Positions 34,616 to 43,599 of a stretch of DNA of 64,000 nucleotides are shown here, piece by piece. The stretch's first letter is position 1. The number at the start of each line of letters is the position of its first letter. The notes under the pieces were generated by a model. The model made no database searches, had not been told where the DNA came from, and saw only the letters and a program-made list of their open reading frames with translations. Both the position numbers and the translations under genes were made by a program. Source of the stretch: Amycolatopsis sp. NBC_00345 (GTDB lineage Bacteria > Actinomycetota > Actinomycetes > Mycobacteriales > Pseudonocardiaceae); the NCBI RefSeq assembly GCF_036116635.1, contig NZ_CP107995.1:3720001-3784000 (forward strand), read 5' to 3'.

Positions 34616-35932
34616 ATGAGTCGTCGCCGCGCCGCAGGCCTGGTCCCGCTCGTGCTCGCCGCCGTTCTCGGCGCGACCACCGCGTGCGGACCCGCGGGGC
34701 CGGAGGTGCCGGCGCTCCAGGTGATCGCCAGCGTCAACGGCAGCTACCCGGTCCAGCAGAAGCAGTGGTTCGCCGGCATCGCGGCCAAGTTCAAGCAGCG
34801 CACCGGCGCGAACCTGGAATTCGACACGTTCTCGTCCACCGGCGACGTGCTGACCAGGATGCAGACCTCGGTCATCTCGAACCAGGGCCCGGACGTGTTC
34901 GAGCTGGGCACCACCTTCACCCCGACCGCCTTCTCGACCGGCGCGTTCACCACGCTGACCGACGAGGACTGGGCGAAGGTCGGCGGGAAGCAGCGGTTCC
35001 GCCCGGAGACGCTCGGGCTGTCCGGCCCGCCGGGGCGCGAGATCGCCGTCCCGGAGACGAGCCTGCCCTACGTCCTGGTGTACAACAAAGACCTCCTCGC
35101 CAAGGCCGGGATCAGCCGGCCCGCGGACTCCTGGGACGGCCTGCTCGCCCAGGCGAAACAGCTCACCCGCGACGGCGCGTACGGCCTGTCCGTCGCGTAC
35201 GGCGACACCGGCGACACGTGGAAGCTCGTCCGCAATCTCACCGTGCAGCTCGGAAACCCCTTGGTGCAGGGGAAAACCGTGACCCTGGACGACCCGCGCA
35301 CGCTGGCCGCGTACCGGACGCTGTACTCCTGGCGAAGCGCCGGCGTGGTGGACCCGGCCGCGGCCGGCTGGAACAACAGCCAGGCGCTGGCCGAGTTCGC
35401 CGCCGGGAAGTCGGCGATGATGCTGGGCACCAGCGGCCTTTCGCAGCACACCCTCGATTCCTCGGCGGTCGCCGGGAAGTACGCCTACGCGACCATGCCC
35501 ACGATCCCGCCCGGGCACACCACCGTGCCGCCCGGCGGGCGCCCGGCCACCAGCATCCTCTCGGGCAACAACCTCGTGGTGGCCGACTACTCCCGGCAAC
35601 CCGGCCTCGCGTTCGCCTACATCGACCTGGTCACGAGCGAGGCGGAGCAGGAACACCTCTTCGACGTCTTCGGCACCCTGCCCGCCAACGCGGCGGCCAC
35701 CGCGAAGGTGACCGCGGGCAAGCCCGCCCTGAAGCCCATCCTGGACTCCGGGCGGGGCTCGGCCGGCACCCCGTTCACCGGCGCCTGGGGCGATGTCCAG
35801 CTCCAGCTCAGCAACGTCACCGTGCAGCTGATCCCCCAGCTCGCCCGCGGCTGCGTCTCCGACACCCAGATCACCGAGCAGCTACGGGCCGCGCAGAAGA
35901 CCGCGTCCGACGCCGTCGCGCGCGCCCGCTAG
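34616..35932 (+). CDS. ABC transporter extracellular sugar-binding lipoprotein
   Basis: A 438-aa family 1 solute-binding protein. The signal peptide (RRRAAGLVPLVLAAVLGA) ends at a weak lipobox ATTAC with the cysteine near residue 25, so the mature protein is probably lipid-anchored outside the membrane. The family motif is seen in AEFAAGKSAMMLGTSGL (about residues 261-277), and the binding region QKQWFAGIAAKFKQRTG is near the N-terminus. It captures an oligosaccharide or sugar for import. AAGGAGGA precedes the ATG. It leads an operon with two permeases, an isomerase, an oxidoreductase and a GH92 mannosidase. No ATPase gene is in the window; a shared MsiK-type ATPase would be needed. Confidence 0.88.
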   Translation: MSRRRAAGLVPLVLAAVLGATTACGPAGPEVPALQVIASVNGSYPVQQKQWFAGIAAKFKQRTGANLEFDTFSSTGDVLTRMQTSVISNQGPDVFELGTTFTPTAFSTGAFTTLTDEDWAKVGGKQRFRPETLGLSGPPGREIAVPETSLPYVLVYNKDLLAKAGISRPADSWDGLLAQAKQLTRDGAYGLSVAYGDTGDTWKLVRNLTVQLGNPLVQGKTVTLDDPRTLAAYRTLYSWRSAGVVDPAAAGWNNSQALAEFAAGKSAMMLGTSGLSQHTLDSSAVAGKYAYATMPTIPPGHTTVPPGGRPATSILSGNNLVVADYSRQPGLAFAYIDLVTSEAEQEHLFDVFGTLPANAAATAKVTAGKPALKPILDSGRGSAGTPFTGAWGDVQLQLSNVTVQLIPQLARGCVSDTQITEQLRAAQKTASDAVARAR

Positions 35933-35951
35933 CCCTCGAGGGAGAAAACCC

Positions 35952-36758
35952 ATGACCCAGACCGCATCGCCACCGGTGCGCGACCGCGCCGGGCCGCCAC
36001 CGCCACCGCCCCGGCGCCGTCCGCTCGACCGCCGCGACCGTCCCTTGTGGATGCTCATCCCCGGCGCGGTCCTCACCGCGCTTGTCGTGCTCGTGCCGCT
36101 GGTCCTCGTCGTCTACATGTCACTGACCGACCTGGACCAGTACACACTGCGGCACTGGACCGAGGCGCCGTTCCTCGGCCTCTCGAACTACGCCGAGGCG
36201 CTCGTCCAGTCCCCGCTGCTGTCTTCGGTCGGCGCGATGTGGCGGACGATCTTCAAGCCGGACGGGGTGGCGAACGGGCTGCTCGCCCACCTCGGGCCGG
36301 CCGGCCCGCTCTGGCTCAACGGCCCGACCAGCTACTGGGTGCTGGTGGCGGTCGAGGCGTGGAGCGCCTGGCCGTTCGTCTACCTGCTCACCCTCGCCGC
36401 GCTCCAGTCGGTCACGAAGGAGGTGCACGAGGCCGCGGCGATCGACGGCGCCCGCTGGTGGGCCAAGCTGACCAAGGTGATCCTCCCGCAGATCGCGGGG
36501 CCGGTCGCGCTGTCGATGGTGATCTCGTTCCTGCACTCGGTGAACAACTTCTCGGTCCCGTACGTGCTGTTCAGCCTGCCCGCCCCGGCCAGCGTGCAGG
36601 TGCTGCCGCTGCTCACCTACACGCAGAGCTTCCAGAGCTTCCGCTTCGGGCTGAGTGCGGCCACGGCCGTCGCGTCGCTGATCATCGTCGCCATCCCGTT
36701 GCTGGTCTACCTGCGGGCGCTGCGGCTCGACGTCGGTGAGAAAGAAGGTGCGCGATGA
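35952..36758 (+). CDS. ABC sugar transporter permease, MalF-like, apparently internally deleted
   Basis: A 268-aa inner-membrane protein. TM1 (LIPGAVLTALVVLVPLVLVVYMSLT region) is followed by NYAEALVQSPLLSSV and then abruptly by GAMWRTIFKPDGV. In homologs these two segments are separated by about 50 residues forming TM2 and TM3. The coupling loop EAAAIDGARWWAKLTKVILPQI, which contacts the ATPase, and the last helices are intact. The reading frame is kept, so this is an in-frame loss of about 150 bp relative to the family, or an assembly error. The product is unlikely to form a normal channel. The end overlaps the second permease as ATGA. Confidence 0.7.
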   Translation: MTQTASPPVRDRAGPPPPPPRRRPLDRRDRPLWMLIPGAVLTALVVLVPLVLVVYMSLTDLDQYTLRHWTEAPFLGLSNYAEALVQSPLLSSVGAMWRTIFKPDGVANGLLAHLGPAGPLWLNGPTSYWVLVAVEAWSAWPFVYLLTLAALQSVTKEVHEAAAIDGARWWAKLTKVILPQIAGPVALSMVISFLHSVNNFSVPYVLFSLPAPASVQVLPLLTYTQSFQSFRFGLSAATAVASLIIVAIPLLVYLRALRLDVGEKEGAR

Positions 36759-37454
36759 CCCGGCGGTTCCGGTCCGCGACGGTCCAGCAGGTGCTGCCCC
36801 GGCCGTTGCACGCGGCCGCCGTGGTGGTGCTCCTGCTGATCGTGCTCGTGCCCCTGGTCTACATTCTGCTGGCCTCGCTGAACTCCGACCTCGCCGGCGG
36901 GCTGAAGAACAGCCTGCTGATCTCCGGCTCGGTCGCCGTGGTGAGCGCGTTCGTTTCGGTGATGACCGCGTACGTGCTGGTGCGCTTCAAGTTCCTCGAC
37001 CGCGCTGCGGATACCGATCATCGGCACGCCGTGGGCGGTGTTCGTCACCTACCTGACGTTCGCGCTGCCGTTCGCGACCTGGGTGATGGTGACGTACCTG
37101 CGCGGGCTGCCGCTGGAGATCGAGGAGGCCGCGCGCATCGACGGCGCCCGCCCGGCGACCGTGCTGCTGCGGATCGTGCTCCCGCTGAGCTGGCCGGGGA
37201 TCGTGGTCGCGGCGATCTTCTCGTTCCTGCAAGGATGGAACGACGTGCTGTTCAGCTCCGTGATGACCTCGCCGTCCAGCCGCACCGCCGCGGTGGCGCT
37301 GTCGGTGCTCAGCTCCACTCAGGACACCGGCGCGGTCCCGGTCTACGGCCGGATGATGGCCGCGTCCCTCGTCTGCGCCGCGCCCGTGGTGCTGCTCAAC
37401 CTCGTTTTCCAGCGCTACCTGGTCGGTGGCCTGACCGCAGGAGGAATCAAATGA
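36755..37454 (+). pseudogene. ABC sugar transporter permease, MalG-like, frameshifted and internally deleted
   Basis: The first frame (from ATG at 36755) reads TM1 then SLNSDLA directly joined to GGLKNSLLISG, lacking the roughly 25-residue linker seen in relatives. It continues to AYVLVRFKFLDR at about 37003. The second part, LRIPIIGTPWAVFVTYLTFALPF onward to the stop at 37454, is in another frame and contains the coupling loop EEAARIDGARPATVLLRIVLPLSWPG. About 30 residues including one helix are missing at the junction near 37003-37010. The gene is therefore broken as written. The downstream isomerase start overlaps its stop as ATGA, showing these genes once formed a coupled set. Confidence 0.75.
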
Positions 37455-38290
37455 CCGCCACCCCCACGTGGCCGCTGTCCGGTTTCGGCGACGAGATCGA
37501 CGCGGACCCGGTGGTGCAGCTCTCGGTGCTGGAGGCGCTGGGCGCGCGGCACCTCGAACTGCGCGGCGCCTGGGAAACCGGCGTGCTCGACTTCGACGCC
37601 CAGCAACAGACCACGCTGCGGAAGCTGCTCGACGAACGCGGGTTCGGGGTGTCCGCCCTCGCCTCCCCTCTGGGCAAGGTCTCGCTCGAACTGCCGGTCG
37701 AGGCCGAGGTGACCCGGCTGGGCACCGCGATCGACCTCGCGCGGTTCTTCTCCACCCGCTACATCCGGATGTTCTCCTTCTACCAGGAGGGGCGCGACCC
37801 GGCCGGCATGCGGGACGACGTGCTGGTCCGGTTGCGCGCCATGGCCGACCTCGCCGAGCGCGAGGACATCGTGCTGCTGCACGAAAACGAGAAGGACATC
37901 TACGGCGACACCCCGGACCGGGTCGTCGACCTGATCGAGTCGGTCGGCTCGGACCACCTGCGGGTCGTCTGGGACAGCGCCAACTTCGTCCAGGTCGGCG
38001 TGCGCCCGTTCACCGACGCCTATGCCCGGCTGCGGCCGTACCTGGACTACGTGCAGATCAAGGACGCGCTCACGGCGGACGGCCGGGTCGTCGCCGCGGG
38101 TGAGGGCGACGGCGAGGTGGTGGAGACCCTGACCGCCCTGCGTGACGACGGCTACCAGGGCTTCATCTCCCTCGAGCCCCACCTCTCCGCGGCCCACGCC
38201 ACGGGCGGGTTCTCCGGGCCTTCCGCGTTCGGCCGGGCGGCCCGGGCGCTGCGCGGGATCACCGACCGGCTCGGGGTGGGGCTGGCATGA
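37451..38290 (+). CDS. sugar phosphate isomerase/epimerase, xylose-isomerase-like TIM barrel
   Basis: A 279-aa TIM-barrel protein of the AP-endonuclease-2/IolE-like family. The opening PLSGFGDEIDADPVVQLSVL and GARHLELRG (about residues 29-37) are typical. Metal ligands probably include Glu in LLHENEKDIYGD (about 138-149), Asp in VVWDSANFVQ (about 174-183), and Glu in ISLEPHL (about 239-245). It would isomerise or epimerise a sugar or inositol derivative after uptake. AGGAGGA lies upstream. It is followed with ATGA overlap by a Gfo/Idh oxidoreductase, a common pairing in sugar catabolism. Confidence 0.85.
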   Translation: MTATPTWPLSGFGDEIDADPVVQLSVLEALGARHLELRGAWETGVLDFDAQQQTTLRKLLDERGFGVSALASPLGKVSLELPVEAEVTRLGTAIDLARFFSTRYIRMFSFYQEGRDPAGMRDDVLVRLRAMADLAEREDIVLLHENEKDIYGDTPDRVVDLIESVGSDHLRVVWDSANFVQVGVRPFTDAYARLRPYLDYVQIKDALTADGRVVAAGEGDGEVVETLTALRDDGYQGFISLEPHLSAAHATGGFSGPSAFGRAARALRGITDRLGVGLA

Positions 38291-39438
38291 CCGGCCTCAT
38301 CCGGGTCGCCCTCGTCGGGTGCGGCGTCATCGGCCGCAACCACGCCCGGGTGCTCGGCGAGCACCCCGCGTTCACCTTGGCCGCCGCGGTCGACCCGGTG
38401 GCGGAGAACGCCGCGCGGGTGGTCGCCGAGCACCCGTCGCCGGTGGCGTATGCGGAGCTGGCCGACGCGCTGCGGGAGCAGAAGCCCGACCTGGTGGTGA
38501 TCTGCACGCCCAGCGGCACCCATCTCGACCTCGCGCGGCAGGCGATCGAGGCGGGCGCCCACGTCGTGATCGAGAAGCCGCTGGACGTCAGCGTCGCGCG
38601 CGCGGCGGAGTTCGCGGCGCTGGCGGAACGAGCAGTGGCCGCGGGCCGGATGATCACCGTGATCAGCCAGCACCGGTTCGACCCGGCCAGCGTCGCGGTG
38701 GCCCGCGCCGCGCACGACGGCCGGTTCGGCAAGCTGACCTCCGCGGTCGCCTCCGTCGCCTGGTGGCGCGACCAGGCCTACTACGACGGCGGCGCCTGGC
38801 GCGGCACCTGGCGGCTCGACGGCGGTGGCGCGCTGATGAACCAGGGCGTGCACACCGCCGACCTGCTGCTGTGGTTCCTCGGCCGCCCGGTCGAGGTGCA
38901 GGCGGCCGCGGGGCTGCTCGCGCACGAGCGGGTCGAGGTGGAGGACACCGTGGCCGCGACCGTGCGGTTCGAGTCCGGCGCCGTGGCCGTCCTGCTCGCC
39001 ACCGCCGCCGCCTACCCGGGGCTGACCACCCGGATCCAGGTGCACGGCACCGAGGGGTCCGCGGTGATCGACAACGACCGCCTCGAGTACTTCCACACCC
39101 GCTCGGCCGCCGCGAGCGGTGGGCCGGGTGGCGCGGGCAGCGTGACCGGCGGCGCCCTGACCGGGAACCAGGCCGAAGCCGAGGTCGGCTTCGGCGACAC
39201 CCCGGCCGGCCCGCGTCGTGACGACGACTTCGTCCTCGGCCACCGGCGCCAGTACGACGACATCGCGCGGGCGGTCGCGACCGGCGCCGAACCCGGCGTG
39301 ACCGTGCCGGATGCCTTGCGGTCACTGGCTTTTGTCCGGTCGGTATACGTCTCCGCGGCCCTCGGCCGGCCGATCGCCGTGGCGGACGTGCTGGCCGGTA
39401 AGTACTCCGACGTTCACCTGGATGTGCGCCCGGTATGA
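38287..39438 (+). CDS. Gfo/Idh/MocA family oxidoreductase
   Basis: A 383-aa NAD(P)-dependent sugar dehydrogenase. The Rossmann motif VALVGCGVIGRNHARVLGEH is at about residues 7-26, and the diagnostic EKPLDVSVARA is at about 97-107. A catalytic His in GVHTADLLLW (about 184-193) is conserved in inositol dehydrogenases. It probably oxidises or reduces a sugar ring hydroxyl together with the isomerase upstream. The C-terminal domain carries a Gly/Ala-rich insert at about residues 275-310. Overlaps with both neighbours by ATGA indicate coupled translation. Confidence 0.88.
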   Translation: MTGLIRVALVGCGVIGRNHARVLGEHPAFTLAAAVDPVAENAARVVAEHPSPVAYAELADALREQKPDLVVICTPSGTHLDLARQAIEAGAHVVIEKPLDVSVARAAEFAALAERAVAAGRMITVISQHRFDPASVAVARAAHDGRFGKLTSAVASVAWWRDQAYYDGGAWRGTWRLDGGGALMNQGVHTADLLLWFLGRPVEVQAAAGLLAHERVEVEDTVAATVRFESGAVAVLLATAAAYPGLTTRIQVHGTEGSAVIDNDRLEYFHTRSAAASGGPGGAGSVTGGALTGNQAEAEVGFGDTPAGPRRDDDFVLGHRRQYDDIARAVATGAEPGVTVPDALRSLAFVRSVYVSAALGRPIAVADVLAGKYSDVHLDVRPV

Positions 39439-42400
39439 CCGAACACCGTTTCACGCTCACCACCGTCGCGGGGCCCGCGTACGCGCCGGCCGGGCAGTCC
39501 GGCCGGGGGCTCGACCCCTCCCCCGTCCGGGAGTACCGGATCACCGGGGCCGCGGCCGGCTCGGTCTTCGTCGCCGAGCTGCCGCTGGAACACCCGGTCG
39601 TCGAGGCGTCGGATGTGCTCGAGTACGCGGTCTTCCCGGTGCTGGACCGCGATCGGGAGGACATCCGCGACGGCTACGGGGCGACCGCGGTGATCGTCGA
39701 CCTCATCTTCGCCGATGCGACCCGGCTGAGCGACCTGGCGGCGCACGACCAGCACGGGGTCCGGCACGATCCGGACGCGCAGTACGCGTCGAAGACCGTC
39801 TCGGCGGACCAGTGGACCTTCAAACGGGTGAGCCTCGCCGCTGCGGCCGGCCGCCGGGTCCAGCGCGCCGAGGTGCGGATCGTGGTCCAGCCTGGCGCCG
39901 GGGACCCGGCCGATCTGACCGGCTACGTGAACGCCGTCGCCGTGCGCCCGGCGCCCGCGCCGCCGCTCGACCTCGTCGACCGGGTCCGCACGACCCGCGG
40001 GACCCACTCGACGTTCGAATACTCCCGGGGCAACACCGTGCCGCTGGTCGCGGTGCCGCACGGCGCGGTGTTCGGCGCGCCGATGACCGACGCGGCTTCG
40101 GCCGGCTGGACCTACACCTACGCGGCCCACAACCGTGACGACGGGCGTCCCGCGCTGCAGGCCTTCGCGACCTCCCACATCCCCAGCCCGTGGATCCAGG
40201 ACCGCGGGGTGTTCCAGCTGTTCCCCGCGCTCGGGGCGGCCCCGGGGCTGGACCGGGCGACCCGCGCGCGGGGGTTCGACCGCGCGAGCGAGTCGGACCG
40301 GCCGCACCGGTACGCCGTGGAGCTCGACGGGGGCATCCACGCCGAGCTGACCGCGGCCCGGTTCTCGCTCGTCCTGCGCTTCCGCTACCCGGAAGAGCGC
40401 GGCTCGCTGATCTTCGACCAGGCGGACGGGCCCGGCGGCCTCACCCTGCCGGAGCCGGGGCCGGCCGGCGCGGTGGTGCGCGCGTTCACGGACGGGACGG
40501 ACGACAGCCCCCGGATGTTCGTGCACGCCACACTCGACCGGCCGGTCCTCGCGGCGCACGCCGACGGCGCCCGCGGGTCCGTCCACCTCGGCCTCGGGCC
40601 GGACCGCACGGTCACGGTGCGGGTGGGGACCTCGTTCCTGGGCACCGCGCAGGCCGAGGCGAACCTGTCCGCGGACCTCGGCTCGGACGACTTCGACGCC
40701 GTCGCCGCGCGAGCGCACGAGGCCTGGGCCGCACGGCTCGGGCAGGTCCGCGTCGAAGGCGCCGCCGAGGACCAGCTGACCACCCTTTACTCCAATCTGT
40801 ACCGGCTTTTCCTCTATCCCAACGAAACCCAGGAGGAGACGCCGGACGGACCCCGTTACGCCAGCCCGTTCCCGCCGTTGGCGAAGCCCCACACCGCAAC
40901 GGAAACGGGCTGCCGCGTCGTGTCCGGGCGCCTGACGGCGAACCACGGATTCTGGGACACCTACCGGACCGTCTGGCCGGCGCTCGCGCTGCTGCGGCCC
41001 GAGGACGCCGGGCACCTGCTCGACGGCTTCCTCCAGCACTACCGCGACGGCGGGTGGACCAGCCGGTGGAGCGCGCCCGGCCCGATCGACAACATGACCG
41101 GCACCACCACCGACGTCATCTTCGCCGGCGCGCTGGCCGCCGGGCTGCCCGGCCTGGACCCGCTGGCCGCCTACGATTCCGCGCTGCGCAACGCCACCGT
41201 GGTCGCCCCCAGCCCGCTCGTCGGGCGCAAAGGGGTGCGCTCACAGACGTTCCGCGGCTTCACCGACACCACGGTCTCCGAAGGTATGTCGTGGACACTC
41301 GACGCGGCCATCAACGACAGCGGGATCGCGAAAATGGCCCGGCTGCTGGCATCGCTGCTGCCCGCCGATCATCCCCGGCAGCCGGAGCTCGCGGCCGACG
41401 CCGAGTACTACGCCGCTCGGGCCGCGCGGTACGCCACGGTGTTCGACCGGCGGATCGGGTTCTTCCAGGGCCGGAACCCGGACGGCGGGTGGCGGGTCCC
41501 CGAACCGCGCGACTACGACCCGCGGGTGTGGGGCGGCGACTACACCGAGACCAACGGGTGGGGCACGGCGTTCACCGCGCCGCACGACGGTGCCGGCCTG
41601 ACCACCCTGTACGGCGGCCGGGACGCGCTGGAACGGGCGCTCGACGAGTTCTTCGCGACGCCCGAGACCGGCCGGGCGGAGTTCAAGGGCGGGTACGCCA
41701 TCACCATCCACGAGATGGCGGAGGCCCGGGACGTCCGGATGGGCATGCTCGGCCTGTCCAACCAGCCCGCCCACCACATCCCGTTCATGTACGCGTTCAC
41801 CGGCGCCCACCACAAAACCCAGCGGATCGTGCGGGAGGCGCTGCGCCGGCTGTTCCTCGGCTCGGAGATCGGCCAGGGCTACCCCGGCGACGAGGACAAC
41901 GGCGAGATGTCGGCCTGGTACCTCTTCGCCGCGCTGGGCCTCTACCCGCTGGTGCCCGCGAGCGACGAGTTCGTGCTCACCACGCCGCTGTTCCCGCGGG
42001 CGGACATCGCGCTCCCCGGCGGGAAAACGCTGACCGTCCGCACGGTCGGCGACCCAGCCTGCGACTACATCGCCGGTGTCACGATCGACGGCGAGGAATG
42101 GCACGAAATCTCGGTCCCGCGCCGGCGGATCAGTGACGGGGCCGAGCTTGTCGTCACGCTTTCGCCCGAGCCGACGAAGTGGGCTGCGGAAAGCATTCCG
42201 GCCTCGCTGACGCCGTCCGGCGAAGAACCCCGGACCCGGCTGGACCTGACCAGGCCCGGCCCTCACCCGGCGTTCGACGACCTCGGTGAGACGACCACCC
42301 GGCTCAGCCCCGGCGACACGATCGGCTGCACCTTCGGCCAAGCCGAGGCCACCACGCTCTACACCGTGACCGTCGCGGAAGCCGGCACGTTCGCGTGGCG

Positions 42401-42584
42401 CCTGGAGGGTCGCGGGGACGACGGCGAGTGGCGGCCCCTCGACCACCGGCCCGCCGAGGAGTTCCGCTGGGACGGGCAAACCCGGCCGTTCTTACTGGCC
42501 GAAACGGCCTCGTCTACGGCCTACCGGCTGGTGGCCGGCGGCGCTCTGCCACTCGTGCAGCTGGAACTGCTCGCGCAGCGCTGA
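39435..42584 (+). CDS. GH92 family alpha-mannosidase
   Basis: A 1049-aa glycoside hydrolase family 92 protein. The N-terminal beta-sandwich precedes the (alpha/alpha)6 barrel. Diagnostic parts are GFWDTYRTVWPALALL (about residues 509-524), GTAFTAPHDGAGL (about 712-724) and GQGYPGDEDNGEMSAWYLFA (about 814-833), which holds the acidic catalytic residues. GH92 enzymes are calcium-dependent exo-alpha-mannosidases, mostly 1,2-linked. No signal peptide is visible, unlike many family members, so it may act inside the cell on imported mannosides. This fits the ABC importer, although that importer looks damaged. It is the last gene of the LacI-controlled operon. Confidence 0.9.
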   Translation: MTEHRFTLTTVAGPAYAPAGQSGRGLDPSPVREYRITGAAAGSVFVAELPLEHPVVEASDVLEYAVFPVLDRDREDIRDGYGATAVIVDLIFADATRLSDLAAHDQHGVRHDPDAQYASKTVSADQWTFKRVSLAAAAGRRVQRAEVRIVVQPGAGDPADLTGYVNAVAVRPAPAPPLDLVDRVRTTRGTHSTFEYSRGNTVPLVAVPHGAVFGAPMTDAASAGWTYTYAAHNRDDGRPALQAFATSHIPSPWIQDRGVFQLFPALGAAPGLDRATRARGFDRASESDRPHRYAVELDGGIHAELTAARFSLVLRFRYPEERGSLIFDQADGPGGLTLPEPGPAGAVVRAFTDGTDDSPRMFVHATLDRPVLAAHADGARGSVHLGLGPDRTVTVRVGTSFLGTAQAEANLSADLGSDDFDAVAARAHEAWAARLGQVRVEGAAEDQLTTLYSNLYRLFLYPNETQEETPDGPRYASPFPPLAKPHTATETGCRVVSGRLTANHGFWDTYRTVWPALALLRPEDAGHLLDGFLQHYRDGGWTSRWSAPGPIDNMTGTTTDVIFAGALAAGLPGLDPLAAYDSALRNATVVAPSPLVGRKGVRSQTFRGFTDTTVSEGMSWTLDAAINDSGIAKMARLLASLLPADHPRQPELAADAEYYAARAARYATVFDRRIGFFQGRNPDGGWRVPEPRDYDPRVWGGDYTETNGWGTAFTAPHDGAGLTTLYGGRDALERALDEFFATPETGRAEFKGGYAITIHEMAEARDVRMGMLGLSNQPAHHIPFMYAFTGAHHKTQRIVREALRRLFLGSEIGQGYPGDEDNGEMSAWYLFAALGLYPLVPASDEFVLTTPLFPRADIALPGGKTLTVRTVGDPACDYIAGVTIDGEEWHEISVPRRRISDGAELVVTLSPEPTKWAAESIPASLTPSGEEPRTRLDLTRPGPHPAFDDLGETTTRLSPGDTIGCTFGQAEATTLYTVTVAEAGTFAWRLEGRGDDGEWRPLDHRPAEEFRWDGQTRPFLLAETASSTAYRLVAGGALPLVQLELLAQR

Positions 42585-42586
42585 GC

Positions 42587-42620
42587 GGCGCCGGTCGTCC
42601 GAAGTGGACGCACCGGCGCC
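42587..42620 (+). terminator. hairpin after GH92 gene
   Basis: GGCGCCGGT (42587-42595) pairs with ACCGGCGCC (42612-42620) around a 16-base loop, two bases after the GH92 stop. It probably ends the sugar operon. The following 200 bp up to 42823 contain no supported gene and should hold the promoter of the next operon. Confidence 0.6.
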
Positions 42621-42823
42621 GGCCCGCTTCATCCGCGCACGAACCCCCCGGGTTCCCGCCTGCCACAGGGTTCAAACCCCGATTCGCCGGCCAGTGTGGA
42701 GGAAACCCGGCATCCGCGAAAGCACCTGATCATGCCGCGGAGGAGTAGTGTGGTGGGCATCGAGATTACCTCGTACGTCAGCAATTCGGCTGAATGCGCT
42801 GTCGATGTACGGGAGGAATTCCG

Positions 42824-43558
42824 ATGCGTGTTCTGGTCACCGGCGGCGCATCGGGAATCGGCTCGGCGATGGTCCGCCGGTTCGTCGCCGACGGCGCCCA
42901 GGTGGCGGTGCTGGACTGGGACAAGGACGCACTGCGGGAGCTCGATGCGACCAACCCGGGATCCGAGCTCTCCCTGCTCGCCGATGTGACCGACCAGCAG
43001 GGCGTCGAGGACGCATTTTCCCGGATCGACGCCGCCTGGGACAGCATCGACGTGCTCCTCAACAACGCCGGCATCAGCATTCGCGACCCCTTTCTCGACG
43101 CCGGCCTGGAAGAGTGGAATCACGTGCTCTCGGTCAATCTGACCGGCGCCTTCATCGTCGCCCAGCTGGCGGCCCGGCGGATGATGAAGGCGGGATCGGG
43201 CGTCATCGTCAACACCGGTTCGGTCAGCGGCATGGTGGGCATGCCGAACTACGGCAGCTACAACGCGAGCAAGGCCGGGCTCATCGAACTCACCAAGACG
43301 CTGGCCCTGGAACTCGCGCCGGCGGTGCGGGTCAACACGATCTGCCCGGGGTACGTGCTCACTCCCATGCAGGAGGCGGAGTACACCCCCGAAATGCTCC
43401 ACGAGCGCGAGCAGAAGGTCCCCCTGCGCCGGCTCGGGAAACCGGCCGAAATCGCCGCGATGGCGGCGTTCCTCGCCTCGCCCGACGCGGCCTTCATCAC
43501 CGGCCAGTCGTTTGTCGTCGACGGCGGGGAAAGCGCCGGCGGCCTCGCCAGCGCGTGA
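42824..43558 (+). CDS. SDR family oxidoreductase (cluster gene)
   Basis: A 244-aa classical SDR. VLVTGGASGIGSAMVRRF (residues 3-20) binds the cofactor, LLNNAGISI (about 78-86) is the structural motif, and YNASKAGLIELTKTLA (about 146-161) holds the catalytic Tyr and Lys. FITGQSFVVDGGESAGG closes the protein. The ATG at 42824 is chosen for its GGGAGGA site; an in-frame extension lacks one. It heads a plus-strand operon with an acyltransferase and an MFS exporter, facing the biosynthetic genes on the other strand. It may tailor the product's hydroxyl or keto group. Confidence 0.87.
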   Translation: MRVLVTGGASGIGSAMVRRFVADGAQVAVLDWDKDALRELDATNPGSELSLLADVTDQQGVEDAFSRIDAAWDSIDVLLNNAGISIRDPFLDAGLEEWNHVLSVNLTGAFIVAQLAARRMMKAGSGVIVNTGSVSGMVGMPNYGSYNASKAGLIELTKTLALELAPAVRVNTICPGYVLTPMQEAEYTPEMLHEREQKVPLRRLGKPAEIAAMAAFLASPDAAFITGQSFVVDGGESAGGLASA

Positions 43559-43599
43559 AATTCCGCTCCGAAGGAAGAACCGCAGGGAGGGAAGTATCG

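Noticed and set aside
36755..38290. A single 511-codon fusion of permease and isomerase
   Set aside because: The continuous frame exists only because the permease is frameshifted; the isomerase has its own ATG and AGGAGGA site at 37451.
38152..39243. Minus-strand open frame of 363 codons
   Set aside because: It lies opposite the Gfo/Idh and isomerase genes, which have clear motifs and ATGA coupling; composition is typical of a high-GC shadow frame.
41241..42479. Minus-strand open frame of 412 codons
   Set aside because: It is opposite the GH92 gene and its translation is low-complexity with no domain.
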